Below, in pieces: positions 25,657-34,416 of a DNA stretch of 64,000 bases. The stretch spans positions 372,001 through 436,000 of the forward strand of contig NZ_FOFV01000005.1 of assembly GCF_900111005.1 (NCBI RefSeq), given 5' to 3'. The translations under genes and the position numbers were made by a program. The notes under the pieces are model-generated. The model saw nothing but the letters and a program-made list of their open reading frames with translations. It made no database searches and was not told the origin of the DNA. The DNA comes from Lentzea albida (GTDB taxonomy: Bacteria; Actinomycetota; Actinomycetes; Mycobacteriales; Pseudonocardiaceae). Numbering within the stretch: position 1 is the first letter of the stretch; each line of letters begins with the position of its first letter.

Positions 25657-28600
25657 GTGATTCGACAGGTTCTGGCACTTGCCATCACAGCGGCCGCAGT
25701 GGCCGCGCCACCGGCGTCCGCCGCCCCGGCGACGTCGGCCCCGCCGCGGACGTCCGAGACGTCACATCGGATCACGCTCATCACCGGCGACGTCGTCGAC
25801 TACACCGAACGCTCGGACGGTCGCGAGGTCGTCCAGATCCAGGCTGCGCCAAGGGAAGGCGAACCTCCGATCTTCCACACGATGACGACGGACAAAGGTC
25901 TGCACGTCTACCCGTCCGACGCGATCGGCGCCATCACCTCGGGCACCGTCGAACGCTCCCTCTTCAACGTCACGGATCTGGTCCGCACCGGCCAGTCCGA
26001 CGAACGGGCCACCACCGTCCCCGTTCTCGTCACCGGCGGTGTCCTCGCCGGCGCGCACACCAGGATCAGCAGCATCAACGCTTCCGGCGTCCACGTGGAG
26101 AAGACCAGGGCGCGGGAGTTCTGGCGGTCACTGGACACGAGCGCGAAGTCCGGTGTGCGGGTGCGCTACGACCGCCCGATCCGTCTCGCGCTCGACCAGA
26201 CCACGAAACAGGTCGGTGCTCCCTCCGCCTGGCAGGCGGGCCTGAACGGCAGGGGCGTCAGCGTCGCCGTCGTCGACACCGGCATCGACGCGGGACATCC
26301 CGACGTCGCCGGGAAGATCACCGCGGCGGAGAACTTCTCCGACGAACCCGACGTGGTGGACCGGCACGGCCACGGCACGCACGTCGCGTCGATCATCGCG
26401 GGCACCGGGCAGGCCTCGGCGGGCCGGTACCAGGGCGTCGCTCCCGCCGCGGACATCATCGTGGCCAAGGTGTTCAACGCGGCGGGAGAGGCGGACACGT
26501 CGCAGGTGATGGCCGGGATCGAGTGGGCGGCGCGGTCCGGAGCCAAGATCATCAACCTCAGCCTCGGCGGTGCCGTCACGGACGGCACCGACGAGCTGAG
26601 CGCGCTGGTGGACCAGCTCTCCGCCGACACCGGCGCGCTGTTCGTGGTGGCGGCGGGCAACAACGGCCCGGCCGGCCGCTCGGTGACCTCGCCCGGCGCG
26701 GCGACCTCCGCGCTCACCGTCGGTGCGGTCGACCGGCAGGACAGGCCGGCTCCGTTCAGCAGCACCGGCCCGCGCATCGGCGACGCCCACGCGAAGCCCG
26801 AGATCAACGCTCCCGGCGTCGGCGTCGTCGCGGCCCGCGCCGCCGAGACCGGCATGGGTGCCCCTGTCAACGACCGCTACACCGCCGCGTCAGGCACGTC
26901 GATGGCCACGCCGCACGTCGCCGGCGCCGCCGCGCTGCTGGCGCAGCAGCACCCGGAGTGGAACGGCGAAACGCTGAAGAACGCGCTCGTCACCAGCGCG
27001 ACCGACGTCGGCATGCCCTGGTACGAGCAGGGCGCCGGCCGGCTCGACGTGACACGGGCGATCACCCAGAAGGCCACCGGCACCGCGGCGGCGAACTTCG
27101 GGCGCTACGAACGCGGCCCGCGAGGGGTCCTCACCCGAGAACTCGAGTACGTCAACGACTCCGACGCGGCGCTGACCCTCGACCTCGCCGCGACGGTGAG
27201 GGGCTGGGACGGGAAGTCCACGACGGGGTTCCAGCTCAGCACGGGCAAACTGACCGTCGCTGCTCGCTCCAAGGCCACGGCGGTGCTCACCCTCGACCCC
27301 GAGGTCGGCCCCGCGGGCGTGTACGGCGGCGTCGTCGTCGCCACCGGTCAGGGGGTGTCCCTCCGCACCCCCGTCGCCGTGTACGAGGCGCCTCGGACGT
27401 TCCCGGTGTCGGTGCACGTCCGCGACGCCGCCGGCAGGCCACCGGCCCCCGCTTTCGGCCAGCTGATCGACGACTCCAACGGCGGCGACGACGTCAACGA
27501 CCCGTTCGACGACACCGTCAGCTATGTGTTCGACGTCGTCGACGGCGAAGGCATCGCGAACGTGCCGACCGGCAGGTACTCCGCGCTGAGCTGGGCGACG
27601 GAGAACAGCGCGGGCACCCGCCGCTGGTCCGCGCTCGCCGCACCGGAGCTGACCGTCACCGGCGCCGCGGAGGTCTCGCTCGACGCGCAGAGGACCGTGC
27701 CGATCGAGGTCGTGCCTCCCGGCCCGGCCGAACAGCGGGACCGCACCGTCGCGATGCGCCGCGTGCTGCCCGCCGAGGGCGGGAGAGCGCCTTTGATCAC
27801 CGAGATGACCGCCGCACTCGGTTCGGCTCCGTGGGAGGTGCGCGCCACACCCGCCGCCGCCTCGAAGCGAGGTGCGATCTCGTTGCAGGACAACGTGACG
27901 CTGCAGACGGCCACCGTCACGGCGACGTCCGGCGGCCGGACGCTCAGGACCGACGGCGACGTGGGCGTGCTGACCGCGAAGTGGTCCGGTGACCGCGACC
28001 TCGCGATCGGGGGCGACGCGGCCCTGGTGAAGATCAAGCCGGACACCCCGGCCGCGATGGTCAAGGCCGCGAACGCCGCCGCGTCGGCCGCGGCACAGCA
28101 GGGGAAGAAGGCGGTTCTGTCCTATGTGGACTCCCCAGGCGCCCTCGCGCTCACCGGGCTGTCGAGCGTCGCGCTGCCGTCGTTGAGCATCAGCAACGCC
28201 GAGGGCGAGTTCCTGGTGGGTCAGAAGGCGGTGCGGCTGAGCGTCGCACGGAGTCCGGAAGCGGTGTTCAACCTCAGCTACCTGGACGCGAACGGCATCC
28301 CCGCGGACCACCGCCGGGTCGTCGACCCGGCCGCGCTCGTGCAGCGCAGGACCGCCTACCACGCCGAGAAGCCCGGGTTGACCGCGCAGAAGTCGTGGTA
28401 CCCGTTCCCCACCGGTCTCTGGCAGTCGATGATCATGCGCGGTACCTCGTTCACCCCACCGGCCGCGTGGACCGAGTACATCGGCCCCGGCGACGACCGC
28501 ATCGTCTGGAAGCGTTCGGTGACGCTGAGCGGCACCGACGCCCAGGGCCAGCGGGCGGCCATGACCATGTTCCAGGAGAACGTGTTCCGCACCGGCCAGC

Positions 28601-29400
28601 CACCAGGGGTCGAACGCTGGTTCGCCGGGCCGATGCACAGCACGGTGATCGACCTGCAGTCCGACCACCCGGCCCGCTACCCGGCCTCCGGCACCGCGTG
28701 GCGGCAGCTCTGCTCCCACTGCCGTGCGGGCGACACGTTCGTCCCGGCGCTGCAGTGGACGGACGACACGCCCGGCCATTACACGAACCCCTACCAGAAC
28801 AGCAAGTACTTCACCACGACCAAGGTCCGTCTCTTCCGGGGAACCGAGGAGATCCCCGCCGACCAGGAACCACTGGCGTTCTACCCCACGTTCACGATGC
28901 TCCCGGAAAAGGCCACCTACCGGCTCGAGGCGGTCGAGACCCACGCACCGGGAGCCGTCGCGGGCGCCGTCAACCCGGTCCTGTTCACCTCGGCACCGCG
29001 AACGGACACCACGTGGACGTTCCAGTCCTACCGTTCGCTCAACCCGGCACCACGCGGCTACTCCTGCCACGCGCAGGCGACCAGTTGCCAGTTCCAGCCG
29101 CTGATCCGCCTCCGCCACGACCTGCCACTCGACCTCACGAACTCGGCACCGGCGGGCGAACCGTTCGTCTGGCACGTGCACGCCACGAACAGCGCACCCG
29201 TGACCGTGGTGAAGGTGCAGTGGTCGGCGGACGGTGCGACCTGGCACCAGGCGGCGGTCCAGCCGAGCGGAGACCGGTGGCAGGCCACGATCGACAAGCC
29301 CAGCGGTGACGTGTGGTTGCGCACCGAGGCCAGGGACGGCGCCGGGAACACCGTCACGCAGACCGTCCAGAAGGCGTTCCGGACTCACTCCGGCGGCTGA
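25657..29400 (+). CDS. Large secreted subtilisin-like serine protease
   Basis: A 1247-aa exported peptidase S8. GTG 25657, preceded by GAGGAGG, gives a signal peptide (RQVLALAITAAAVAAPPASA). A propeptide of about 170 residues follows, then the catalytic domain with Asp207 (VAVVDTGID), His239 (HGHGTHVAS), the oxyanion Asn in VAAGNNGP and Ser415 (SGTSMATPHVAGAAALL). The remaining roughly 750 residues form beta-rich C-terminal regions, including a last Ig-like module (VTVVKVQWSADGATWHQA). This layout is common for Streptomyces-type extracellular proteases of 1100-1300 residues. Its 3' end overlaps the convergent regulator gene by 16 bp. Confidence 0.95.
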   Translation: MIRQVLALAITAAAVAAPPASAAPATSAPPRTSETSHRITLITGDVVDYTERSDGREVVQIQAAPREGEPPIFHTMTTDKGLHVYPSDAIGAITSGTVERSLFNVTDLVRTGQSDERATTVPVLVTGGVLAGAHTRISSINASGVHVEKTRAREFWRSLDTSAKSGVRVRYDRPIRLALDQTTKQVGAPSAWQAGLNGRGVSVAVVDTGIDAGHPDVAGKITAAENFSDEPDVVDRHGHGTHVASIIAGTGQASAGRYQGVAPAADIIVAKVFNAAGEADTSQVMAGIEWAARSGAKIINLSLGGAVTDGTDELSALVDQLSADTGALFVVAAGNNGPAGRSVTSPGAATSALTVGAVDRQDRPAPFSSTGPRIGDAHAKPEINAPGVGVVAARAAETGMGAPVNDRYTAASGTSMATPHVAGAAALLAQQHPEWNGETLKNALVTSATDVGMPWYEQGAGRLDVTRAITQKATGTAAANFGRYERGPRGVLTRELEYVNDSDAALTLDLAATVRGWDGKSTTGFQLSTGKLTVAARSKATAVLTLDPEVGPAGVYGGVVVATGQGVSLRTPVAVYEAPRTFPVSVHVRDAAGRPPAPAFGQLIDDSNGGDDVNDPFDDTVSYVFDVVDGEGIANVPTGRYSALSWATENSAGTRRWSALAAPELTVTGAAEVSLDAQRTVPIEVVPPGPAEQRDRTVAMRRVLPAEGGRAPLITEMTAALGSAPWEVRATPAAASKRGAISLQDNVTLQTATVTATSGGRTLRTDGDVGVLTAKWSGDRDLAIGGDAALVKIKPDTPAAMVKAANAAASAAAQQGKKAVLSYVDSPGALALTGLSSVALPSLSISNAEGEFLVGQKAVRLSVARSPEAVFNLSYLDANGIPADHRRVVDPAALVQRRTAYHAEKPGLTAQKSWYPFPTGLWQSMIMRGTSFTPPAAWTEYIGPGDDRIVWKRSVTLSGTDAQGQRAAMTMFQENVFRTGQPPGVERWFAGPMHSTVIDLQSDHPARYPASGTAWRQLCSHCRAGDTFVPALQWTDDTPGHYTNPYQNSKYFTTTKVRLFRGTEEIPADQEPLAFYPTFTMLPEKATYRLEAVETHAPGAVAGAVNPVLFTSAPRTDTTWTFQSYRSLNPAPRGYSCHAQATSCQFQPLIRLRHDLPLDLTNSAPAGEPFVWHVHATNSAPVTVVKVQWSADGATWHQAAVQPSGDRWQATIDKPSGDVWLRTEARDGAGNTVTQTVQKAFRTHSGG

Positions 29401-30386
29401 GTCGGTGGTAGCAGGGAACCGGCACCTCGAGCCGCGGCGCGCAGACCCGCCTGGAAACGGGTCTGCGCGCCCAACTCCTCCATCAGCCGCTGCAGGCGGC
29501 GCTGGAACGTCCGATAGCTCAGCCCGAGCTGCTTGGCGATGCTCCGGTCCGGCAGCCCGGTGGCCAGCAACGCGAGCAGCCGCGCGTCCTCGATCAACAC
29601 CTCGCTGCTCGCGGGCCGGCCCGGCAGGGACAGCGGCACCGCGTCCTCCCACAGCGTGGCGAACAGTGCTCCGAGCGAGTCGAGCAACGCCGACCGGTAC
29701 ACGATCACCGCGCTCTCCAGCGTCGTCTCGGTGCTGTGCAGCGGGATGAGCCCCAGATGACCGTCCGCCAGGATCATCTTCGTCGGCGCGACGGCGACGA
29801 CCCGCGCCTCCTCCCCCAGCGACAGCCCCATCTCCAGGTCGGCGCGCAGGTCGTGCAGCTCGAGCGCCCGGCGCTCGTAGATCCCGCGGAACCGCACGCC
29901 GCGGTTCAGCAGCTCCTCCTCCACCGGGTGCAACGACGTGGGAGCCTTGGCGTAGGGCGGCTTGTCGACGAAGCGGACCTCGTGCCGGGCGGTGCGCATG
30001 ACCTGGTCGACGCGCCGCGAGATCGCCTCGGCGCCGTGCACGACCTCGACGAGATCGGCGGGCGCGCGCACCCCGGCCGCGCGTTCGTACCGGGCCTGCA
30101 GCTCCCCGGCCAGCACCCGGTCGCGGCGCAGGTCGTCCTCCCTGCGCAGGAAGTGCACGGCCAGCGCGACGTCCGGAGCCACCGCGATGTACAGCCCGTC
30201 AACCTCGTGGACGAACCCGAGGTCCGTCAACGACCTCAGCGCGGCGCGGACGGTCCGGTCCGCCAGATCTGTCGCGAGGCAGAGCTCGGTGACACCGAGC
30301 TGGTAGGAGCTCACCAGCGCCTCGTAGACCTTGTGTTCAGCCGGACGCAATCCGAGCACGCAGGCCAGTATGCCGACTTCCGGCAC
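29385..30386 (-). CDS. TrmB/LuxR-type HTH regulator
   Basis: About 333 residues (GTG 30386; the exact start is uncertain). The N-terminal winged helix is TrmB-like (EHKVYEALVSSYQLGVTELCLATDLADRTVRAALRSLTDLGFV), a central region may sense a ligand or phospholipid-like signal, and the C-terminus is a LuxR-type helix-turn-helix (LLATGLPDRSIAKQLGLSYRTFQRRLQRLMEELGA). Such regulators are frequent in actinomycetes beside secreted proteases and natural product genes. It is convergent with the subtilase gene and lies 31 bp downstream of the MarR gene. Confidence 0.85.
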   Translation of the reverse strand: MPEVGILACVLGLRPAEHKVYEALVSSYQLGVTELCLATDLADRTVRAALRSLTDLGFVHEVDGLYIAVAPDVALAVHFLRREDDLRRDRVLAGELQARYERAAGVRAPADLVEVVHGAEAISRRVDQVMRTARHEVRFVDKPPYAKAPTSLHPVEEELLNRGVRFRGIYERRALELHDLRADLEMGLSLGEEARVVAVAPTKMILADGHLGLIPLHSTETTLESAVIVYRSALLDSLGALFATLWEDAVPLSLPGRPASSEVLIEDARLLALLATGLPDRSIAKQLGLSYRTFQRRLQRLMEELGAQTRFQAGLRAAARGAGSLLPPTQPPE

Positions 30387-30417
30387 GGGGTGGCGCGGGG
30401 CCGGAAACGGGGCGGCC

Positions 30418-30876
30418 TCACTCCCCGACGAGGTGCTCCTGCAGGTCGTCCACGAAACGGCTGAGCAGCCGGCCGAACGTCGCCCTGTCCTCCTCCGACC
30501 AGTCGGCGATCGCGTCACCGAACCAGCCGAAGATCGCCTCCAGGTAGCGCCCCGCCACCCCGGAGCCCTGGTCCGTCAGTTCGACCAGACGCGCGCGCTG
30601 GTCGTCCGGGTCGACCACGCGGCGGACCAGGCTGGCCCGCTCCAGTTCGTGCAGGTGCCTTGTGACGTGCGGACCGACGACCTGCATCCGCGCGGCGATC
30701 TCCCCCACCCGCAGTGGCTGACCGGCCATGCGCAGCGTGACGAGCACGGTGAGGCCAGGCCGGTCGATCTGCACGCCGACGTGCTCCACCGCCCGCTCGA
30801 CCAGCCGGCTCCGGTTGAGCACGGTGCCCAGTCGCATCAGTTGCGGCAGCATCGCCGCGGGGTCCAGCGCGCTCAT
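30418..30876 (-). CDS. MarR-family regulator
   Basis: A 152-aa winged-helix protein (LTVLVTLRMAGQPLRVGEIAARMQVVGPHVTRHLHELERASLVRRVVDPDDQRARLVELTDQG), the standard MarR fold and length. Two near-identical palindromes lie in the 108-bp gap between this gene and the divergent FAD monooxygenase, so it most likely represses both itself and that enzyme and releases when the monooxygenase substrate, probably an aromatic or antibiotic, appears. Confidence 0.93.
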   Translation of the reverse strand: MSALDPAAMLPQLMRLGTVLNRSRLVERAVEHVGVQIDRPGLTVLVTLRMAGQPLRVGEIAARMQVVGPHVTRHLHELERASLVRRVVDPDDQRARLVELTDQGSGVAGRYLEAIFGWFGDAIADWSEEDRATFGRLLSRFVDDLQEHLVGE

Positions 30877-30890
30877 CTCACACCTTACTT

Positions 30891-30905
30891 ACCTAACTTA
30901 GGTAT
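30891..30905. promoter_or_regulatory. MarR operator site 1
   Basis: ACCTAACTTAGGTAT: a 13-bp palindrome (ACCTAA-c-TTAGGT) 15 bp upstream of the MarR start, likely covering its promoter or start region. Confidence 0.8.
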
Positions 30906-30956
30906 ACGCTTGCCCTGTTCGCGTTCACGGTAGCGATCATCGCGCCGCGAAAAAGG

Positions 30957-30973
30957 ATACCTAAGTTAGTTAT
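30957..30973. promoter_or_regulatory. MarR operator site 2
   Basis: ATACCTAAGTTAGTTAT shares the 13-mer ATACCTAAGTTAG with the complement of site 1 and ends 11 bp before the monooxygenase ATG, just upstream of its GGAGG. It would block that gene's transcription when occupied. Confidence 0.8.
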
Positions 30974-30984
30974 CTGGAGGGACG

Positions 30985-32130
30985 ATGGGTTCGATCCTGA
31001 TCTCCGGGGCCAGCATCGCCGGCCCCGCGCTCGCGTTCTGGCTGCGGCGGCGCGGCCACGACGTCACCGTGGTCGAGAAGTCGCACGCCCTGCGCGGCGG
31101 CGGGTACCCGATCGACATCCGCGGCACCGCGGTGACCGTCGTCGAGCGGATGGGCCTGCTCCCCCGCCTGCGCGAGGCCCACGTCGACACCCGCCGGTTC
31201 ACGTTCGTGGACGCCGAGGGCGGCCGGGTCGCGTCGATCCGGCCCGAGTCGCTCATCGGCGACACCGGAGGTGACCTCGAAATCCGGCGCGGTGACCTGG
31301 CCGAGATCCTCTACGAGGTCGTGCGCGACGACGTGGAGTTCCTCTTCGGCGACAGCATCATCGCGCTGGAGGAGCACGCCGGCGGTGTCGAGGTGACGTT
31401 GCGCAGCGGCCTGCGGCGCACCTACGACCACGTGGTCGGCGCGGACGGGCTGCACTCGGCCGTGCGCGAGCTGACGTTCGGGCCGGAGGAGCGGTTCCAC
31501 CGCTACCTCGGCTACTGCTTCGCGGGCTTCACGCTGCCGAACCACCTCGGCCTGGAGCACGAGGCGTTGCTGTGGAACGAACCCGGCCGCGCCGCGGCGC
31601 TGTACGCGGTGGGGGCGGAGAAGACCGTCCACGGCTTCCTGAGCTTCACGCGAGACGAGGCCCCGTTCGGCGCGTTCCGGGACCCTCAGGCCCAGCGCGA
31701 CCTCGTGGCGTCGGTGTTCGCCGGTGACGGCTGGGAGGTGCCCGGGATGGTGAAGGCCATGCGGGAGGCGGACGACCTGTTCTTCGACACGGTCAGCCAG
31801 ATCCGCATGCCGCGCTGGTCGTCCGGCCGCGTCGTGCTGACCGGGGACGCCGCGCACGCGCCGTCGTTCCTGACCGGGCAGGGCTCCAGCCTCGCGCTGG
31901 TCGGTGCCTACGTCCTGGCGGGCACCATGGACGACTTCGCGGAGTACGAGCGGCTGCTCCGGCCGTTCGTCGAGGCGAACCAGAACCTGGTCGACGTCGG
32001 CGACGCGGAACTGTTCCCCGGTACGGCCGAAGCCCTGGCCGCGCGCAACGCCGCCCTGCGTGCGCGCGAGACGGTGCCCGCCGAGGCGCGGCCCGAACAC
32101 TCCGCGATGACGCTCCCCGACTTCGGCTAG
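30985..32130 (+). CDS. FAD-dependent aromatic monooxygenase (PHBH-fold)
   Basis: A 381-aa group A flavin monooxygenase with the N-terminal FAD motif GASIAGPALAFWLRRRGHDVTVVEK, the DG motif (VVGADGLHSAVRE) and the GD motif (RVVLTGDAAHAPSFLTGQGSSLAL). Relatives hydroxylate phenols, polyketides or inactivate antibiotics such as tetracycline and rifampicin; the substrate is not evident. ATG 30985 has GGAGG 4 nt upstream. It is divergent from, and probably repressed by, the MarR protein. The stop codon lies in the left arm of a long inverted repeat. Confidence 0.92.
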   Translation: MGSILISGASIAGPALAFWLRRRGHDVTVVEKSHALRGGGYPIDIRGTAVTVVERMGLLPRLREAHVDTRRFTFVDAEGGRVASIRPESLIGDTGGDLEIRRGDLAEILYEVVRDDVEFLFGDSIIALEEHAGGVEVTLRSGLRRTYDHVVGADGLHSAVRELTFGPEERFHRYLGYCFAGFTLPNHLGLEHEALLWNEPGRAAALYAVGAEKTVHGFLSFTRDEAPFGAFRDPQAQRDLVASVFAGDGWEVPGMVKAMREADDLFFDTVSQIRMPRWSSGRVVLTGDAAHAPSFLTGQGSSLALVGAYVLAGTMDDFAEYERLLRPFVEANQNLVDVGDAELFPGTAEALAARNAALRARETVPAEARPEHSAMTLPDFG

Positions 32131-32237
32131 TGGTGTGGCGCAGAAGGTGGCCGGGGGATTTCGCGGTCAGACGGGTGGATCGTGGCGCCCTGCTGGGCCC
32201 GCATCACCTCGCCGACCTCCTGCGACGCACCACTAGC
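32126..32237. repeat. 112-bp element with 23-bp imperfect terminal inverted repeats
   Basis: GCTAGTGGTG...AGGT at 32126-32148 matches the complement of 32215-32237 at 20 of 23 positions; the ends are GCTAGTGGTG and CACCACTAGC. It encloses the stop of the monooxygenase gene and 66 bp of unrelated sequence. It could be a MITE relic or a hairpin terminator. Confidence 0.55.
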
Positions 32238-32292
32238 TACACAACAGGTTCTCCACAGGCGACTCACAGGAAGCAGCCGCACTCTGAGTCGC

Positions 32293-33102
32293 ATGACCGA
32301 CAACCACGACCGCGGCCTCCAGTTCGACCTCGCCACGCTCATCGGGCGCAGGCGGGCGTTGTCGCTGCTCGGCGGCGCAGGCCTCACGCTCGTGGCCTGC
32401 GCCCCGTCGACCACCACCGCGACGTCGACCACCACCACCGGCTCGTCCACGACCACCACGACCGCCGACGGCTCGCCGCTGGAGGCGATCCCCGAGGAGA
32501 CCGCCGGGCCCTACCCCGGCGACGGTTCCAACGGACCGAACGCGCTGACGCAGAGCGGCATCGTGCGTTCGGACATCCGCTCCAGCTTCGGGTCCTCGAC
32601 CCGCACGGCCGAGGGCGTGCAGTTGACCATCGACCTGACGGTCAAGAAGGAGGACGGCAGCGCGTTCACCGGCGCCGCGGTGTACCTGTGGCACTGCGAC
32701 ATCAACGGCGACTACTCGATGTACTCGGACCGCGTGAAGGACGAGAACTTCCTGCGCGGCGTCCAGGAGGCCGACTCCTCCGGCAGGCTGAAGTTCGTCA
32801 GCGTGTTCCCCGGCGCTTACTCGGGGCGCTGGCCGCACATCCACTTCGAGGTCTACCCGAGCCTCGCCGAGGCGACCAAGGCGGGCAACAAGATCACGAC
32901 CTCGCAGCTCGCGTTGCCCGAGACGACGTGCAAGGAGGTCTACGGCACGACCGGCTACACGCAGAGCGTCCGGAACATGTCGCGGACCTCGCTGGAGCAG
33001 GACATGGTGTTCCGCGACGGCGTGGACGAGCAGATGGCCACGATGTCGGGCAACGCCCAGTCCGGCTACACCGCCTCACTGGCCTTCGCGGTGCAGGGCT
33101 AG
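32293..33102 (+). CDS. Secreted intradiol ring-cleavage dioxygenase-like lipoprotein
   Basis: A 269-aa protein with a twin-Arg-like N-region (GRRRALSLL), hydrophobic core and lipobox LVAC, so it is exported and anchored. A Thr/Ser linker leads to an intradiol dioxygenase domain (AAVYLWHCDINGDYSMYS; RWPHIHFEVY), with the HIH pair and Tyr residues that bind non-haem Fe(III). Cytoplasmic relatives open catechol or protocatechuate rings; exported ones are widespread in actinomycetes with poorly known substrates, possibly lignin- or plant-derived catechols. The 3' end overlaps the PucR gene by 27 bp. Confidence 0.88.
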   Translation: MTDNHDRGLQFDLATLIGRRRALSLLGGAGLTLVACAPSTTTATSTTTTGSSTTTTTADGSPLEAIPEETAGPYPGDGSNGPNALTQSGIVRSDIRSSFGSSTRTAEGVQLTIDLTVKKEDGSAFTGAAVYLWHCDINGDYSMYSDRVKDENFLRGVQEADSSGRLKFVSVFPGAYSGRWPHIHFEVYPSLAEATKAGNKITTSQLALPETTCKEVYGTTGYTQSVRNMSRTSLEQDMVFRDGVDEQMATMSGNAQSGYTASLAFAVQG

Positions 33103-34335
33103 CCACAGCTCCGCGCGCAGGCCCGGTGAGTCGAGCGAGCGTCCCAGTGCCTGCTCGGCCTTCCGCACCCGGTTCCTCAGGGTGTGGCGGTGCACGCCGA
33201 GCTGTGCGGCCGCCGGGTCCCAGGCGCCGTGGTGGGTCAGCCAGACCCGCAGCGTCTCGCGGGTCTCGGGGTCGAGCGGCCTGAGCAACGCGTCCGCGAA
33301 CCCTTCCGGGACCTCGAGGCTGCCCGCGAGGTCCTCGAACCGGCGCACCCCCGCTTGACGTGCCTGGCGGGCCTCGCGGTAGCCCCGCGCGACGCCGGTG
33401 ACGTCCACTTCGGACGATGCGAAGCCGTCGAAGTGCTGTGCCAGCACGACGATCCGGCCCTCGTGCTCGGCCCAGAACCCGTCTGCGGGCGGCTCGTCGG
33501 TGAGGAAGACGCGGAAGCGCTCGGGCAGGCCGTCGACCGGGATCCCGTTCAGCAGCAACCGGAACTGGCCCGCGCGCAGCTCGCGGTGCGCCGCGTCGAC
33601 GGCGTCGTTCTGCGCCAGGGCGAGGGTGAGCAGCGAGGCCGCGGTGTTCACGATGCCCGGATCCGGGTTCGCGGCACCGACCGCCAGCACACCCCGGGCA
33701 CGGCTGCCGAGCACCTGCAGGAACACGTGCACGCCGTCGAGCTCGAACGCGGCGCTGGCGAGTCCGCCCGCGGTCCTCAGCCGGGCGAGCTCGCCGGTCA
33801 GGTCGGGGACGAGGCGCGGGTTGTGCGCGTGGACGGGCTCCCCCGCCGCGTCGAGCAGCACGACCCAGCCGTCGACCCACTGCCCGAGCCGCCGCACCAC
33901 ACCGGCCACACCACCCCGCACGGCCGCCCGGCTCAACGCCCGTTGCGCCTCGCTCATCCGAGTCAGTGCCGCGTACTCGTCCGCGGCGAGGGCCTTCGAC
34001 ACCGCCTTGCTGATGGCGATGAACGGCACCTCGCGCGGCACCTCGACCAGGCCCAGCCCAGCCCCGGCGGCCGCTTCCACCAGCTCGGGCGGCACGACGT
34101 CGTGGCCCAGTCCCGTGCCGAAGCCGAGCCCGACCACGCCCGCGCGCACGAGCCGTTCGACGTACTCGGCGCCGACCACGGCCAGTCCCGTCGTCAGGAG
34201 CAGCTCGCCGCCCTCCAGGAACGGCGTGGGGTCCGCGAGCTCGGTGCCGTGCACCCAGCCGACGGGTCTCGACACGTCCCCGGCCAGCACCGGGAGCCGC
34301 AGCGTCCGGGCCAGGTCCCGCAGCGCGATGGGCAT
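33076..34335 (-). CDS. PucR-family transcriptional regulator
   Basis: A 419-aa regulator with the PucR N-terminal sensory domain (LPVLAGDVSRPVGWVHGTELADPTPFLEGGELLLTTGL), a middle GGDEF-like region and a C-terminal HTH_30 (LRVWLTHHGAWDPAAAQLGVHRHTLRNRVRKAEQALG). PucR proteins often activate nitrogen-compound catabolism. The gene is divergent from the 4-aminobutyrate aminotransferase/aldehyde dehydrogenase pair with an 81-bp gap, so it probably controls that pathway, as GABA-linked PucR activators do in other actinobacteria. Confidence 0.93.
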   Translation of the reverse strand: MPIALRDLARTLRLPVLAGDVSRPVGWVHGTELADPTPFLEGGELLLTTGLAVVGAEYVERLVRAGVVGLGFGTGLGHDVVPPELVEAAAGAGLGLVEVPREVPFIAISKAVSKALAADEYAALTRMSEAQRALSRAAVRGGVAGVVRRLGQWVDGWVVLLDAAGEPVHAHNPRLVPDLTGELARLRTAGGLASAAFELDGVHVFLQVLGSRARGVLAVGAANPDPGIVNTAASLLTLALAQNDAVDAAHRELRAGQFRLLLNGIPVDGLPERFRVFLTDEPPADGFWAEHEGRIVVLAQHFDGFASSEVDVTGVARGYREARQARQAGVRRFEDLAGSLEVPEGFADALLRPLDPETRETLRVWLTHHGAWDPAAAQLGVHRHTLRNRVRKAEQALGRSLDSPGLRAELWLALHREGQ

Positions 34336-34416
34336 GTGCCAGTTTGTACAACCTCGACCGCGAAGATCGCCATTTCAGCCACTGCGCGCCGCGTTGACCA
34401 GGGCCATGCTGAGCAC

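Noticed and set aside
26890-29652. 920-aa open frame antisense to the subtilase
   Set aside because: It is an Arg/Gly/Ala-rich shadow of a clear S8 protease; such long antisense frames are expected in high-GC DNA.
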